A stretch of DNA of 43,360 nt from Erythrobacter donghaensis (GCF_001557325.1 NZ_LSJS01000081.1:1-43360), one strand, 5' to 3'; counted from the first letter of the stretch, positions 34,723 through 42,243 are shown. Notes: generated by a model not told the origin, from the sequence alone. Numbers and translations are program-made.

Positions 34723-35694
34723 TCAGAACCAGAAACGGATGCCGGCCAGGAAGCTGGTGGCGGAAGTGCCTTCACCTCTTGCCCGCGCGAAATCGGCGCC
34801 TGCACCGGTGCGCCATGATTGCTCGATGCCGATATAGGGCGCGAATTCGCGGGCGAACTCGTAGCGCAGTCTCGCGCCGACCTCGATCTGGTCGAGCCCC
34901 GCGCCGATGCCAAGCTCCGGCACGTCCTGCGCGGAGAGATTGGCCTCGATACGCGGCTGGAGGATCAGACGCTGGGTGATGCGCTGGTCGACCTCGGCCT
35001 CGATCCGGGCGGTGAGATCGCCGCGGTGGGACAGGAAGAGCGCCGCATCGACCTCGAACATGTAGGGCGCAAGGCCCTGGATGCCGATGACCGCGTGGGT
35101 GGTGTCGGGGCCAGCGATATCGTGGCGGATGCCGGCCTGAAGATCCCAGAACGGCGCGACCGCCTTGGCATAGAGCGCCTGCAGCTCGGCATCCTCGGGC
35201 GCGCTGCCCCATTCGCCTTCGCCTTCGGACTTGAACCACAGCCGCTCGGTCGGGCCGCCGTAATAGCCCTGGATGTCCCAGAGGTAGGCGTCCGCACCGT
35301 CGCGGATCTGGGTTTCGAGCCGGTCGCCCTGGAACCAGAATACCGCGAAGTCACCATGCGTGCGCTGCAAGTCCGCGCGCGATGCGGCCATTGCCTCCGG
35401 CCCCCAGATCGCATCGGCGGCGCGCGGCGGCCCGCCCCCGGCCTCGGGCGGGGGCGGGGTTTCCATGATCGGCCCGGGCGATGGGTCGGTTTCGGGGTCG
35501 GCCTCGCCCATGGCGTGCCCGGCATGAGGGTCCTCTTGCGGGGCCGACATGGCGTGCCCGGCGTGAGGGTCCGGCGCGGGGGCGGGGGCAGGCGCGGGCA
35601 TGGCGTGGCCTGCATGCGGGTCTTGCGCCGCGAGCGGCGCGGCGGCGAGCAGGACGAGCGCGGGCAGAGCAAGGGCGGGCAGGGCGATCCTCAT
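34723..35694 (-). CDS. copB: CopB outer membrane copper resistance protein
   Basis: A 323-residue protein with a signal peptide and then three repeats of DPHAGHAM in about 45 residues, a His/Met-rich copper-binding zone. A Pro-rich linker follows, and then a beta-barrel domain (about residues 110-323) with alternating strands and a terminal FLAGIRFWF, the C-terminal aromatic typical of outer membrane proteins. It works with CopA to sequester or export copper in the periplasm. Start overlaps the copA stop (ATGA). Confidence 0.92.
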   Translation of the reverse strand: MRIALPALALPALVLLAAAPLAAQDPHAGHAMPAPAPAPAPDPHAGHAMSAPQEDPHAGHAMGEADPETDPSPGPIMETPPPPEAGGGPPRAADAIWGPEAMAASRADLQRTHGDFAVFWFQGDRLETQIRDGADAYLWDIQGYYGGPTERLWFKSEGEGEWGSAPEDAELQALYAKAVAPFWDLQAGIRHDIAGPDTTHAVIGIQGLAPYMFEVDAALFLSHRGDLTARIEAEVDQRITQRLILQPRIEANLSAQDVPELGIGAGLDQIEVGARLRYEFAREFAPYIGIEQSWRTGAGADFARARGEGTSATSFLAGIRFWF

Positions 35695-37406
35695 TCGCCC
35701 TGCTCCGGCCCCATCACCGTCACGGTCTGCATCATCCCACCATGCATGTGGTAGAGCAGGTGGCAGTGGAACGCCCAGTCGCCGGGCGCATCCGCCGTCA
35801 GATCGAACTGCGCACTCGCGCCCGGCTGGACGATCACCACGCTCTTCCTCGGCTGCTGCGCGGGCGTCTCGCCGTTGACCAGCGTGAAGAACATCCCGTG
35901 CAGGTGGATCGGGTGCGCCATCATGGTGTTGTTGACGAGCTTCACCCGCACCCGCTCGTTCCACGCGAAGCGGATCGGCTTGTCGTGGACGGCGGAATAC
36001 ATCTCGCCGTCGAAGGACCACATGTAGCGTTCCATGTTGCCGGTGAGGTGCAGCTCGATGAGGCGCGAGGGCTCGCGGGTGTCGGTGTTCGGCTCCAAGG
36101 CCGAGAGCATCCGGTAGTTGAGCACCCGGTGCTCCACATCGCGCAGGCCGAGGCCCGGATCGCCGAGCTTGTCGACCGGGGCCATGGAGACCATGTCGAT
36201 CCCCGGCCCCACCTTCACATCGGGCGGCAGCAGCAGCGTGTCGCGCATTTTCATGCCCTCCATGCTGTGCCCTCCGTGTCCGCCGTCGCCGTGGTTCATC
36301 CCCATGTCGCCCATGTCGAGCAGTGGCGGCGGGCGCAGCGGCGGGATCGGCGCGCGCGCACCGGGGCGGCTCGTCAGCGTGGCGAGCGCCATGCCGGAAC
36401 GGTCCATGCTCTCGGCGACGATGCTATAGGCATCGGCGCGGGGCTGGATGATGACGTCGTAGGTCTCGGCCGTGCCGATCTGGAACTCGTCCACCTCGAC
36501 CGGCGCGACGTTCTGCCCGTCCGAGGCGATCACCGTCATCGGCAGGCCGGGGATGCGCAGGTTGAAAAAGGTCATCGCCGAGCCGTTGATGACCCGCAGG
36601 CGGATGCGCTCGCCGGGGGTGAAGAGATATTCCAGCCCCTCCTTCGGCCCGCGCCCGTTGGCGAGGTAGGTGTAGGTCGATCCGGTCACATCGGCGATGT
36701 CGGTCGCGGGCATGCGCATCTCGGCCCACATCCGCCGGTCCTCGGCCGAGAGCGGGTAGTCGTCTGCCCAGGCGGTCTGCTGGTAGTTGAAATAGCCCTC
36801 GCCCTTGCGCAGCCGGTCCATGATCTTGTGCGGATGGAGCGGGGTGAACTCGCTCAGCAGCAGGATGTAGTCGCGATCATATTCGGCCGGCTCCGCGCCC
36901 GCCGGATCGATGATCAGCGGGCCGTAGTGCCCCTGCTGCTCCTGCAGGCCGGAATGCGAGTGATACCAGTAGGTGCCCGATTGCCGGACCGGGAATTCAT
37001 AGGAGAAGGTCTGCCCCGGCGCGATGCCGGGAAAGCTGATCCCCGGCACCCCGTCCATGTGGAACGGCACCAGCAGCCCGTGCCAGTGGATCGAGGTGTC
37101 CTCGGCGAGATGGTTGGTGACGTTGAGGCGGACGTTCTGGCCTTCCTTGAGGCGGATCAGCGGGCCCGGCACCGAGCCGTTGACCGCGATGCCGTGGCCC
37201 TTGCGGCCCTGCACCATGCGCGGGCCGTGCCCCACCGCGAGGTCGATCACCGCGCCCGACACGGCGTCGAAGCCGACCCGAATCGGCGCGCCGCCCTTAC
37301 TGCTGTGCAGCGAATGGCCCTGCGCCCAGGCGGGCAGCGCGGCAAAGCCTGCCGCAGCACCGGCGGCACGGACGAAGCCGCGGCGTGAAATCGGGAACAT
37401 GGTCAT
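35691..37406 (-). CDS. copA: Periplasmic multicopper oxidase CopA
   Basis: A 571-residue copper resistance oxidase. The N-terminal twin-arginine signal SRRGFVRAAG exports the folded protein. Copper ligands are seen in HWHG, YWYHSHSG, HPIHLHG and HCHLLYHMHGGMM, giving type 1, 2 and 3 sites. A Met/His-rich insert (MGDMGMNHGDGGHGGHSMEG) around residues 365-385 is typical of CopA and binds Cu(I). It probably oxidises Cu(I) to the less harmful Cu(II). The stop of cueR is six bases upstream. A second in-frame ATG lies six bases into the gene. Confidence 0.96.
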   Translation of the reverse strand: MTMFPISRRGFVRAAGAAAGFAALPAWAQGHSLHSSKGGAPIRVGFDAVSGAVIDLAVGHGPRMVQGRKGHGIAVNGSVPGPLIRLKEGQNVRLNVTNHLAEDTSIHWHGLLVPFHMDGVPGISFPGIAPGQTFSYEFPVRQSGTYWYHSHSGLQEQQGHYGPLIIDPAGAEPAEYDRDYILLLSEFTPLHPHKIMDRLRKGEGYFNYQQTAWADDYPLSAEDRRMWAEMRMPATDIADVTGSTYTYLANGRGPKEGLEYLFTPGERIRLRVINGSAMTFFNLRIPGLPMTVIASDGQNVAPVEVDEFQIGTAETYDVIIQPRADAYSIVAESMDRSGMALATLTSRPGARAPIPPLRPPPLLDMGDMGMNHGDGGHGGHSMEGMKMRDTLLLPPDVKVGPGIDMVSMAPVDKLGDPGLGLRDVEHRVLNYRMLSALEPNTDTREPSRLIELHLTGNMERYMWSFDGEMYSAVHDKPIRFAWNERVRVKLVNNTMMAHPIHLHGMFFTLVNGETPAQQPRKSVVIVQPGASAQFDLTADAPGDWAFHCHLLYHMHGGMMQTVTVMGPEQGE

Positions 37407-37412
37407 TAGGGC

Positions 37413-37835
37413 CTATACGTTGCGCGCGCGGCGAAAGTTTCTCTGGACGCCCTGATCGGGGGCGGGGGCGAAGGATGCGAGGATCGGGCAGGGGCCTTCC
37501 TCGCCCTTCGCGCAATCGGCGGCGAGGGTCTTGAGCGCGGTGCGCATCGTCTTGAGCGTCGCGATCTTCTCGTCGATCGCGGCGATCCGCGCCTCGGCCA
37601 GCGCACGCGCGGCGGCGCGGTCATTCTGGTCGAGATCGAGCAGCGTCGCGATCTCCTCGAGCGTGAAGCCCGCCGTCTGCGCCGCCTTGATCGAGCGCAG
37701 CCGCTCGAGATCGCCCTCGGTGTAGCGGCGCGCACCCTCGGCCCGCGGCGGCTCCGTGAGCAGCCCGCGGCGCTGGTAGAAGCGCACCGTTTCAACCGAG
37801 ACACCGCCCGCACGGGCCAGATCACCGATTTTCAT
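37413..37835 (-). CDS. MerR family copper-responsive regulator, CueR-like
   Basis: A 140-residue MerR-type activator. The winged helix MKIGDLARAGGVSVETVRFYQRRGLL is at the N-terminus, a long dimerisation helix follows, and the metal loop near the C-terminus has two cysteines in a C-x7-C pattern (DCAKGEEGPCPIL), which is CueR spacing for Cu(I). The first MerR-type cysteine of mercury sensors is absent. First gene of the copper operon, 6 bp ahead of copA. It is divergent from the glutaredoxin-MauE fusion and its dyad operator lies between them. Confidence 0.88.
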   Translation of the reverse strand: MKIGDLARAGGVSVETVRFYQRRGLLTEPPRAEGARRYTEGDLERLRSIKAAQTAGFTLEEIATLLDLDQNDRAAARALAEARIAAIDEKIATLKTMRTALKTLAADCAKGEEGPCPILASFAPAPDQGVQRNFRRARNV

Positions 37836-37844
37836 TTTGACCTC

Positions 37845-37875
37845 TTGAAACCGTACTACAGTACGGGACTTATAT
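37845..37875 (+). promoter_or_regulatory. MerR-type promoter with dyad operator
   Basis: A -35 TTGAAA (37845-37850) and a -10 TTATAT (37870-37875) are separated by 19 bases, the over-long spacing that MerR activators compensate by twisting DNA. The spacer holds the dyad CCGTACTACAGTACGG (37851-37866). It faces the glutaredoxin-MauE gene and lies just upstream of the regulator start, so it can also govern the copper operon on the other strand. Confidence 0.78.
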
Positions 37876-37911
37876 ACGGGGCATCCGATAACTTTCAAGG
37901 GATGAATCACG

Positions 37912-38664
37912 ATGAGTAACGAACCCCGCACCGCCGTCCTCCACCGCATGGTGATGCCCGGCCACACCTGCCCTTACGGACTCAAGGCGCGCCACCTGCT
38001 CAAGAGCCGGGGCTATGCCGTCGAGGACGTCCATCTCGTCACCCGCGAGGAGGTCGACGCGTTCAAGGCCCGGCACGGTGTTGCGACCACCCCGCAGACC
38101 TTCATCGATGGCGTGCGGATCGGCGGTTACGACGATCTGCGGCGCCACTTCGGCCTCAAGGTCGCCGATCCATCGGCCACCTCCTATCGCCCGGTGATCG
38201 CGCTGTTCGCGATGACCGCGCTGATGGCGATGGCGGCGGGATATGCGGTGGATGGTGCCGTGTTTACCCTGCGCGTCGCCGAGTGGTTCGTCGCCTTCTC
38301 GATGGTGGTACTGGCGCTGCTCAAGCTCCAGAATGTCGAGAGCTTCGCGACCATGTTCCTCAACTACGACCTGCTGGCCAAGCGCTGGGTGCCCTATGGC
38401 CGCATCTACCCCTTCGCCGAAGGGGCTGCGGGCGTGTTGATGGTCGCCGGCGTGCTCGACTGGCTGTCGATCCCGCTCGCGCTGTTCATCGGCACGATCG
38501 GCGCGGCGAGCGTGTTCAAGGCGGTCTATATCGACCGGCGCGAGCTCAAGTGCGCCTGTGTCGGCGGCAACAGCAACGTGCCGCTCGGCTTCATCTCGCT
38601 GACCGAGAACCTGATGATGGTCGCGATGGCGCTGTGGATGGCGGTGAAGCCGATGGCGATGTGA
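37912..38664 (+). CDS. Glutaredoxin-MauE (DoxX-like) membrane fusion protein
   Basis: A 250-residue protein. Residues 1-85 are a glutaredoxin-like domain with the active site CPYG and the cis-Pro motif TPQTFIDG. Residues 95-250 hold four or five hydrophobic segments of the MauE/DoxX redox-membrane type, with the CAC pair in ELKCACVGG before the final segment. Electron transfer from cytosolic thiols across the membrane to periplasmic or Cu-stressed proteins is plausible but inferred. It is placed under the MerR-type promoter divergent from cueR-copABC, so it is probably copper-induced. A GGGATGA site precedes the ATG. Confidence 0.83.
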   Translation: MSNEPRTAVLHRMVMPGHTCPYGLKARHLLKSRGYAVEDVHLVTREEVDAFKARHGVATTPQTFIDGVRIGGYDDLRRHFGLKVADPSATSYRPVIALFAMTALMAMAAGYAVDGAVFTLRVAEWFVAFSMVVLALLKLQNVESFATMFLNYDLLAKRWVPYGRIYPFAEGAAGVLMVAGVLDWLSIPLALFIGTIGAASVFKAVYIDRRELKCACVGGNSNVPLGFISLTENLMMVAMALWMAVKPMAM

Positions 38665-38671
38665 GGAGCAC

Positions 38672-38691
38672 TTGGCGCACCCGACAGGATT
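38672..38691 (-). repeat. 20-bp duplicate of the tRNA-Arg 3' end
   Basis: TTGGCGCACCCGACAGGATT is identical to 38808-38827, the CCA end, acceptor strand and part of the T arm of the tRNA-Arg fragment. After it the sequence differs. It sits just past the glutaredoxin-MauE stop. It could be a relic of an older insertion at the same tRNA. Confidence 0.55.
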
Positions 38692-38770
38692 GCTCCGCGG
38701 CTCACGCCGCTTCGCCATCTCCGCGCCTGCGGCGCTGCGATTCCGAACGAGGTTCGCACCATCATGAAAC

Positions 38771-38812
38771 GCCAAAGGGGCGGCCCTCCTCGCGGAAGGC
38801 CGCCCCTTTGGC
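38771..38812 (-). terminator. Strong hairpin, terminator of tRNA-Arg
   Basis: GCCAAAGGGGCGGCC (38771-38785) and GGCCGCCCCTTTGGC (38798-38812) are perfect 15-base arms with a 12-base loop. The right arm overlaps the GCCA end of the tRNA-Arg fragment, so on the minus strand this is the native tRNA terminator left on the chromosome side of the insertion. Confidence 0.75.
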
Positions 38813-38855
38813 GCACCCGACAGGATTCGAACCTGTGACCTCTGCCTTCGGAGGG
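38809..38855 (-). pseudogene. tRNA-Arg(CCG) 3' half, attachment-site remnant
   Basis: Reading on the minus strand: anticodon loop CTCCGAA (CCG), stem strand GGCAG, variable AGGTC, T arm ACAGG-TTCGAAT-CCTGT, acceptor strand CGGGTGC, G73 and an encoded CCA. Before the loop the stem reads CTTCC, which pairs only 4 of 5, and no D arm or 5' acceptor follows. The 5' half is thus missing, as at the distal end of an element integrated into the 3' part of a tRNA gene. Confidence 0.85.
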
Positions 38856-38885
38856 AAGTGGTTAATGACGAATCCGTCGGAAATC

Positions 38886-38904
38886 AGGCGGTTCCCCGCC
38901 TTTT
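38886..38904 (+). terminator. Intrinsic terminator at the element left end
   Basis: AGGCGG, loop TTCC, CCGCCT then TTT (38901-38904 all T) form a short intrinsic terminator, only 31 bases inside the element. It would stop read-through from the glutaredoxin-MauE gene into the element. Confidence 0.6.
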
Positions 38905-38947
38905 GATTGCGGTACAAAACAAGAATTCGCGCGAAAATCTGTGGAAA

Positions 38948-38967
38948 TGCACCGGAGTTGCACCGGA
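38948..38967 (+). repeat. Tandem direct repeat TGCACCGGA
   Basis: TGCACCGGA occurs at 38948-38956 and 38959-38967 with an 11-base period, close to the att scar. Such spaced copies next to an attachment site resemble arm-type sites for a tyrosine integrase; this is a position-based guess. Confidence 0.4.
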
Positions 38968-39017
38968 CCCCCAGAGACGCGTTAGATCGGGAAGTCCACC
39001 AACGCAGAAACGAAAAA

Positions 39018-39048
39018 CCGCTGGAAGGGCTGGCACCCTTCACAGCGG
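39018..39048. other. Twelve-pair hairpin near the element left end
   Basis: CCGCTGGAAGGG (39018-39029), loop CTGGCA, CCCTTC, one bulged A, CAGCGG (39036-39048). It lies 85 bp upstream of the RepC-like start and may be a replication, transfer or regulatory structure. No gene overlaps it that I can support. Confidence 0.45.
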
Positions 39049-39132
39049 CAAATTTCATAGCGCGTCAGCTATGTCTTCCATTTACGCGAGCGGCGAATCG
39101 CGCGCAAGGGCAAACCTTGCGGGAGGTGCAAA

Positions 39133-39438
39133 ATGAGCGCCTCCTTGGCCCATGGTGGCCTGCCACTAGGTGTCACCCATTTCAGTCTGGCTGATCTGAT
39201 TGAGAAGATCGCGCCGGGGTCTTGTCGCGAGGAACGCCTGTCGGCGACTGCGGTCCGCGTCCTGAAGCACTACCTGCTCGGCTGCCGATCGTCCGACTTC
39301 GAGCCTGGCAAGATTTGCGGCGTGTGGGAGCAACCGCAGACCACGGCTCAGACGCTGCGGATTTCGACGAAGGTCCTGCACAACGCCGAAGCTGAGCTGG
39401 AGCGCGGCGGGTTCATTGAGCGGACCCATGGGCTATGA
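39133..39438 (+). pseudogene. Truncated RepC-like replication protein N-terminus
   Basis: A 101-residue reading frame. Residues 36-98 form a winged-helix region: ERLSATAVRVLKHYLL, then ICGVWEQPQTTAQTLRIS and AEAELERGGFIERTHG, as in the N-terminal domain of RepC-like plasmid initiators. It stops abruptly after FIERTHG where homologous wings go on, exactly at the junction with relaxase sequence (about 39,428), so the gene looks cut by a deletion. The start has GGGAGGTG upstream. A shortened DNA-binding protein could still be made. The RepC assignment is from pattern only. Confidence 0.5.
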
Positions 39439-41088
39439 GACCGTGCCTGCCCGCAATGCCATCGACGGCGCATTCGAGATCAAGGGTGTGACGCGCGAGG
39501 CGGTCGAAGCCTTCTCGACCCGCCGCGCCGAGATCCTGGCTGAACTGGCCAAGGAAGACCGAGGCAGTGCGCGCGAGCGCGAGTTGGCGGCCCTGTCGAC
39601 ACGGCGCGGGAAGGAACTGGAGCCCGATGCGGCGCGGCAGGTCGCCGCTTGGAAAGAAACCGCCCGCGCCATCGGCTTCGATCCAGCCCGGCTGATCCAA
39701 AACGCCATGGCCCGCGCGGCAGGTGAGCAGACGGTCTGGTCGCGGGTCGTCGTTGGCCTTCGCGGCATCGGCGAGCGCGGCATGGCGATTGCCAGCGCCA
39801 TGGGGCTGACGCCGAAGGATGGGGACCCGCTGGTGCCAGAGCGGCTCGGGCGGCTCGAACCGAAAGCCTTTGCCGCTGCGCAGGCGGTTGCCTCAGCCGC
39901 ACGGGAGCTTGGCGAGCGCGAGGCAGCCTTCTCCCGCAATGACCTGATCCGTACAAGCCCTTTGCCCAGCTTCAACAGCAAGATCTCAGGCAAAGCCAGA
40001 TCACCGAGAACCTACGGGCGCAGACCCCGCAGATGCAGGCTATCAACCGCGCGCTCGAACAGGGTGATGTCGCCCAAGCCTTCGCCGCGCTCAAACCTGC
40101 GACCATCGAAGTTGCGCCGGGCAAGATCCCCGATGCTGCCGCTGCCATGTGGGCCAACCTCCCCAAGGAAGAGCGCGACAACACCATCCTTCTGGCCGCA
40201 GGGCGCGCCATGCGCAGCGCGGGCAATGCCGCCGCGCAGGCGTCGCTCATCGATCGCGGCCAGATCAGCGCGCGGGGGATCAGACTCGAGGTGCTCGACC
40301 GGGTCACCGTCACCCGCGAAGGCGCGCGGCAGTTGAAGGGCTATCAGGAGGGGCGCGTTGTTGCCTTCGAGACCAACCTGACCAGACAGGGCTTGGCCCG
40401 CGGCGAACGCGGCACGGTCATCGGCATCAAGGATGGCAAGATCGAACTCGCCATGCCCGACGGCGAGATCCGCCGCTTCGATCCCGACCGCCTGCCGCGC
40501 AACCTCAAGCACGACGCGGTCACGATCTTCGAGCGCAAGCAAATCGACCTGCACGAAGGCGACCGCATCCGCTGGACCGCCAAGGACCCAGAGCGCGGGC
40601 TGCTCAACGGCGACATCGCCCATGTTGCGCGGATCGACGGCGACACCATCACCGTGAAGGCAGGCAACGGCCAGTTCCACGATCTGCCACGCGGCGATCC
40701 AATGCTCGAGCGGCTCGACCTTGCCTACGCCATCAACGTTCACGTCGCGCAAGGAATGACGGCCAAAGACGGCATCATCATGATGTCCGAGCGCGAGCGG
40801 ATGCTCAACACCTCGGCCGCGTTTCTGGTCGCCGTGACCCGGATCGCGGAGAACGCGACGCTGGTGACCGACAACCCGGCACGTGTCGAGCGGCAGGTCG
40901 AGGCGCGCTCTGGCGAGAAAAGCAGCGCGATCGAGACCGCCCGGGAAAATGGCAACGCTCTCCCCTCCCCGACGGAGAAGAAGGACCGTGAACTGGTCTT
41001 GGAGCGGACACCCGAGCGCAGCGAACCGGGGCGCGGGTCCAGCGGACCAGATCTGTCGCGCGATCGCGGTTACGACTTCGGGATGTGA
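39428..41088 (+). pseudogene. MobF-type conjugative relaxase/helicase, double deletion remnant
   Basis: The first part (about 39,428-39,955) encodes GYETVPARNAIDGAFEIKG and REAVEAFSTRRAEIL, which follows the relaxase domain in MobF proteins, up to EREAAFSRNDLIRT at the start of the helicase. The reading then changes frame and resumes with PFAQLQQQ and ENLRAQTPQ, residues that follow Walker B in the helicase, continuing to HVAQGMTAKD, TRIAENATLV and the stop at 41,088. Missing are the N-terminal Tyr/His relaxase site and the Walker A and B motifs. The gene cannot make an active relaxase. A 351-residue C-terminal piece from ATG 40,033 might still be translated. Confidence 0.8.
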
Positions 41089-41143
41089 CCGCGATGATGC
41101 CCCCGGATCCCTACGCCCGCACGTCCCGCACACTCGCACAGCC

Positions 41144-41164
41144 TCACATGCCCACATGTGAACA
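41144..41164. repeat. Partition-type repeat cluster 1, upstream of parA
   Basis: TCACATGCCCACATGTG (41144-41160), then AACA, includes TGTGAACA (41157-41164). The 17-mer is the exact reverse complement of 41807-41823. It lies in the 91-bp gap ahead of parA, so it may be centromere and operator together. Confidence 0.6.
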
Positions 41165-41179
41165 TGAGGACCAACGCAC

Positions 41180-41881
41180 ATGAGCACGCCTTCACATCCC
41201 CACACCCATACATCAGCGCGGACAGTCGCGATCATCAGCCAGAAGGGCGGTGCCGGGAAGACCACGCTGGCGATCCATCTGGCCGCCGCGGCCGCCCGGG
41301 CGGGACGGGTCAGCCTGCTGATCGACACCGACCCGCAGGCCAGCGCCTCGCAATGGGCCGAATGGCGGCAGGGCGCGCCTCCCGAGGTGATCGACAGCGC
41401 CCCGCCGCGTATTCCGGCCAAGATCGCTGCGGCTGCCAAGCAGGGCGCCGAACTGATCGTGATCGACACCCCGCCCCACGCCGATCTCGCGGCCAGCAAA
41501 GCGGCCGAGTGCGCCGATCTGGTGTTGATCCCGTGCCGCCCCAGCGCGTTCGACCTCGCCGCCATGCGCACGACCATCCGTTTGGTGGAGCTGCTCGCGC
41601 GCCCCGCCTTTGTGGTGTTCACCGCCGGGCCGCCCCAGGCACCGCACATCTATGCCGATGCCCGCGAACTGGTGGCAGGCTTTGGCGGCCAGACCTGCCC
41701 CATCATCCTGCCGGACCGCGCTGCCTATCGTCATGCGGTCGCAGCCGGGCAGACCGTGTTCGAGCTCGATCCCGGCGGCAAGGCAGCGGGCGAGATTGAA
41801 CAGCTGCACATGTGGGCATGTGAACAGCTCCACATGTCCACACGCTCACAGTCTCAGGCGCACAAGAGGAAATCCGCATGA
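41180..41881 (+). CDS. parA: ParA family partition ATPase
   Basis: A 233-residue ATPase. The deviant Walker A KGGAGKTT is at about residues 22-29, LLIDTDPQASA is the Walker A' region and LIVIDTPPHAD the Walker B. Length fits the short ParA of type Ib partition systems, without an extra DNA-binding domain. It moves plasmid or element copies by binding DNA non-specifically and responding to a centromere-binding partner. The last 30 residues (LHMWACEQLHMST) are encoded by repeat cluster 2. The stop overlaps the start of the RHH gene (ATGA). Confidence 0.9.
   Translation: MSTPSHPHTHTSARTVAIISQKGGAGKTTLAIHLAAAAARAGRVSLLIDTDPQASASQWAEWRQGAPPEVIDSAPPRIPAKIAAAAKQGAELIVIDTPPHADLAASKAAECADLVLIPCRPSAFDLAAMRTTIRLVELLARPAFVVFTAGPPQAPHIYADARELVAGFGGQTCPIILPDRAAYRHAVAAGQTVFELDPGGKAAGEIEQLHMWACEQLHMSTRSQSQAHKRKSA
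41807..41826. repeat. Partition-type repeat cluster 2, inside the parA 3' end
   Basis: TGTGGGCA (41811-41818) and TGTGAACA (41819-41826) stand directly in tandem. CACATGTGGGCATGTGA (41807-41823) is the exact inverse of the cluster 1 17-mer, 660 bp away. Confidence 0.6.
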
Positions 41882-42144
41882 ACCGCTTTGCCAACCTTGC
41901 TGATCGGAAACCCAAGGATGACGGAGCGGCACCTGCGCCAACCGGATCCGCACCTGTCGTCGCTCAGGTTCCCACCCCGCCGAGCCGCGTCGGCCGCAAG
42001 GCAATCTCCGGCTACTTCGCGCCCGAGCTGTCGCTCGCTCTGCACACCTGTGCCCGCCGTCATGGTCTCAGCCTCCAGGACCTCATGGCCGAAGCCTTCG
42101 ACGACGTCCTGCGCAAATATGGCGAGAGCCCGATTGGCCGCTAG
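41878..42144 (+). CDS. Ribbon-helix-helix protein, probable centromere-binding partner of ParA
   Basis: An 88-residue protein. A Pro/Ala-rich flexible N-terminus (residues 1-38) is followed by a ribbon-helix-helix fold: the beta-strand KAISGYFAPE, helix ALHTCARRHG and helix LQDLMAEAFDDVLRKYG. In type Ib partition (ParG, omega) a protein of this kind binds tandem short repeats and stimulates ParA ATPase with its flexible N-terminus. It starts inside the parA stop codon. An antitoxin is the alternative, but no toxin gene is next to it. Confidence 0.75.
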   Translation: MNRFANLADRKPKDDGAAPAPTGSAPVVAQVPTPPSRVGRKAISGYFAPELSLALHTCARRHGLSLQDLMAEAFDDVLRKYGESPIGR

Positions 42145-42196
42145 TCGACCCCTGTGAACAAGAGAAAAGGCAGGATTTTGAGGGGTATGAGCTGAA

Positions 42197-42243
42197 GTGA
42201 GAATGTGAGAATATGCCCATGTGAACGTGTGAACATGTGGGCA
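42197..42243. repeat. Partition-type repeat cluster 3, downstream of the RHH gene
   Basis: GTGAGAAT occurs twice in tandem (42197-42204, 42205-42212), followed by ATGCCCA and three tandem octamers: TGTGAACG (42220-42227), TGTGAACA (42228-42235) and TGTGGGCA (42236-42243). The octamers repeat those of clusters 1 and 2. Located in the 149-bp gap before the His-rich gene. Confidence 0.65.

Noticed and set aside
38809..38855. Functional tRNA-Arg gene
   Set aside because: No D arm or 5' acceptor strand exists within the next 60 bases on the minus strand, and the anticodon stem has a mismatch.
38858..39136. A 92-codon open frame at the left end of the element
   Set aside because: It spans the terminator, direct repeat and hairpin, has no ribosome-binding site and no recognisable pattern.
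39945..39970. Simple sequencing frameshift in the relaxase gene
   Set aside because: A one-base error would not explain the missing Walker A/B region between the two parts; a deletion does.
41158..41799. Alternative 213-codon frame overlapping parA
   Set aside because: It is a shifted frame of parA with Arg-rich product; the parA frame has all ATPase motifs.
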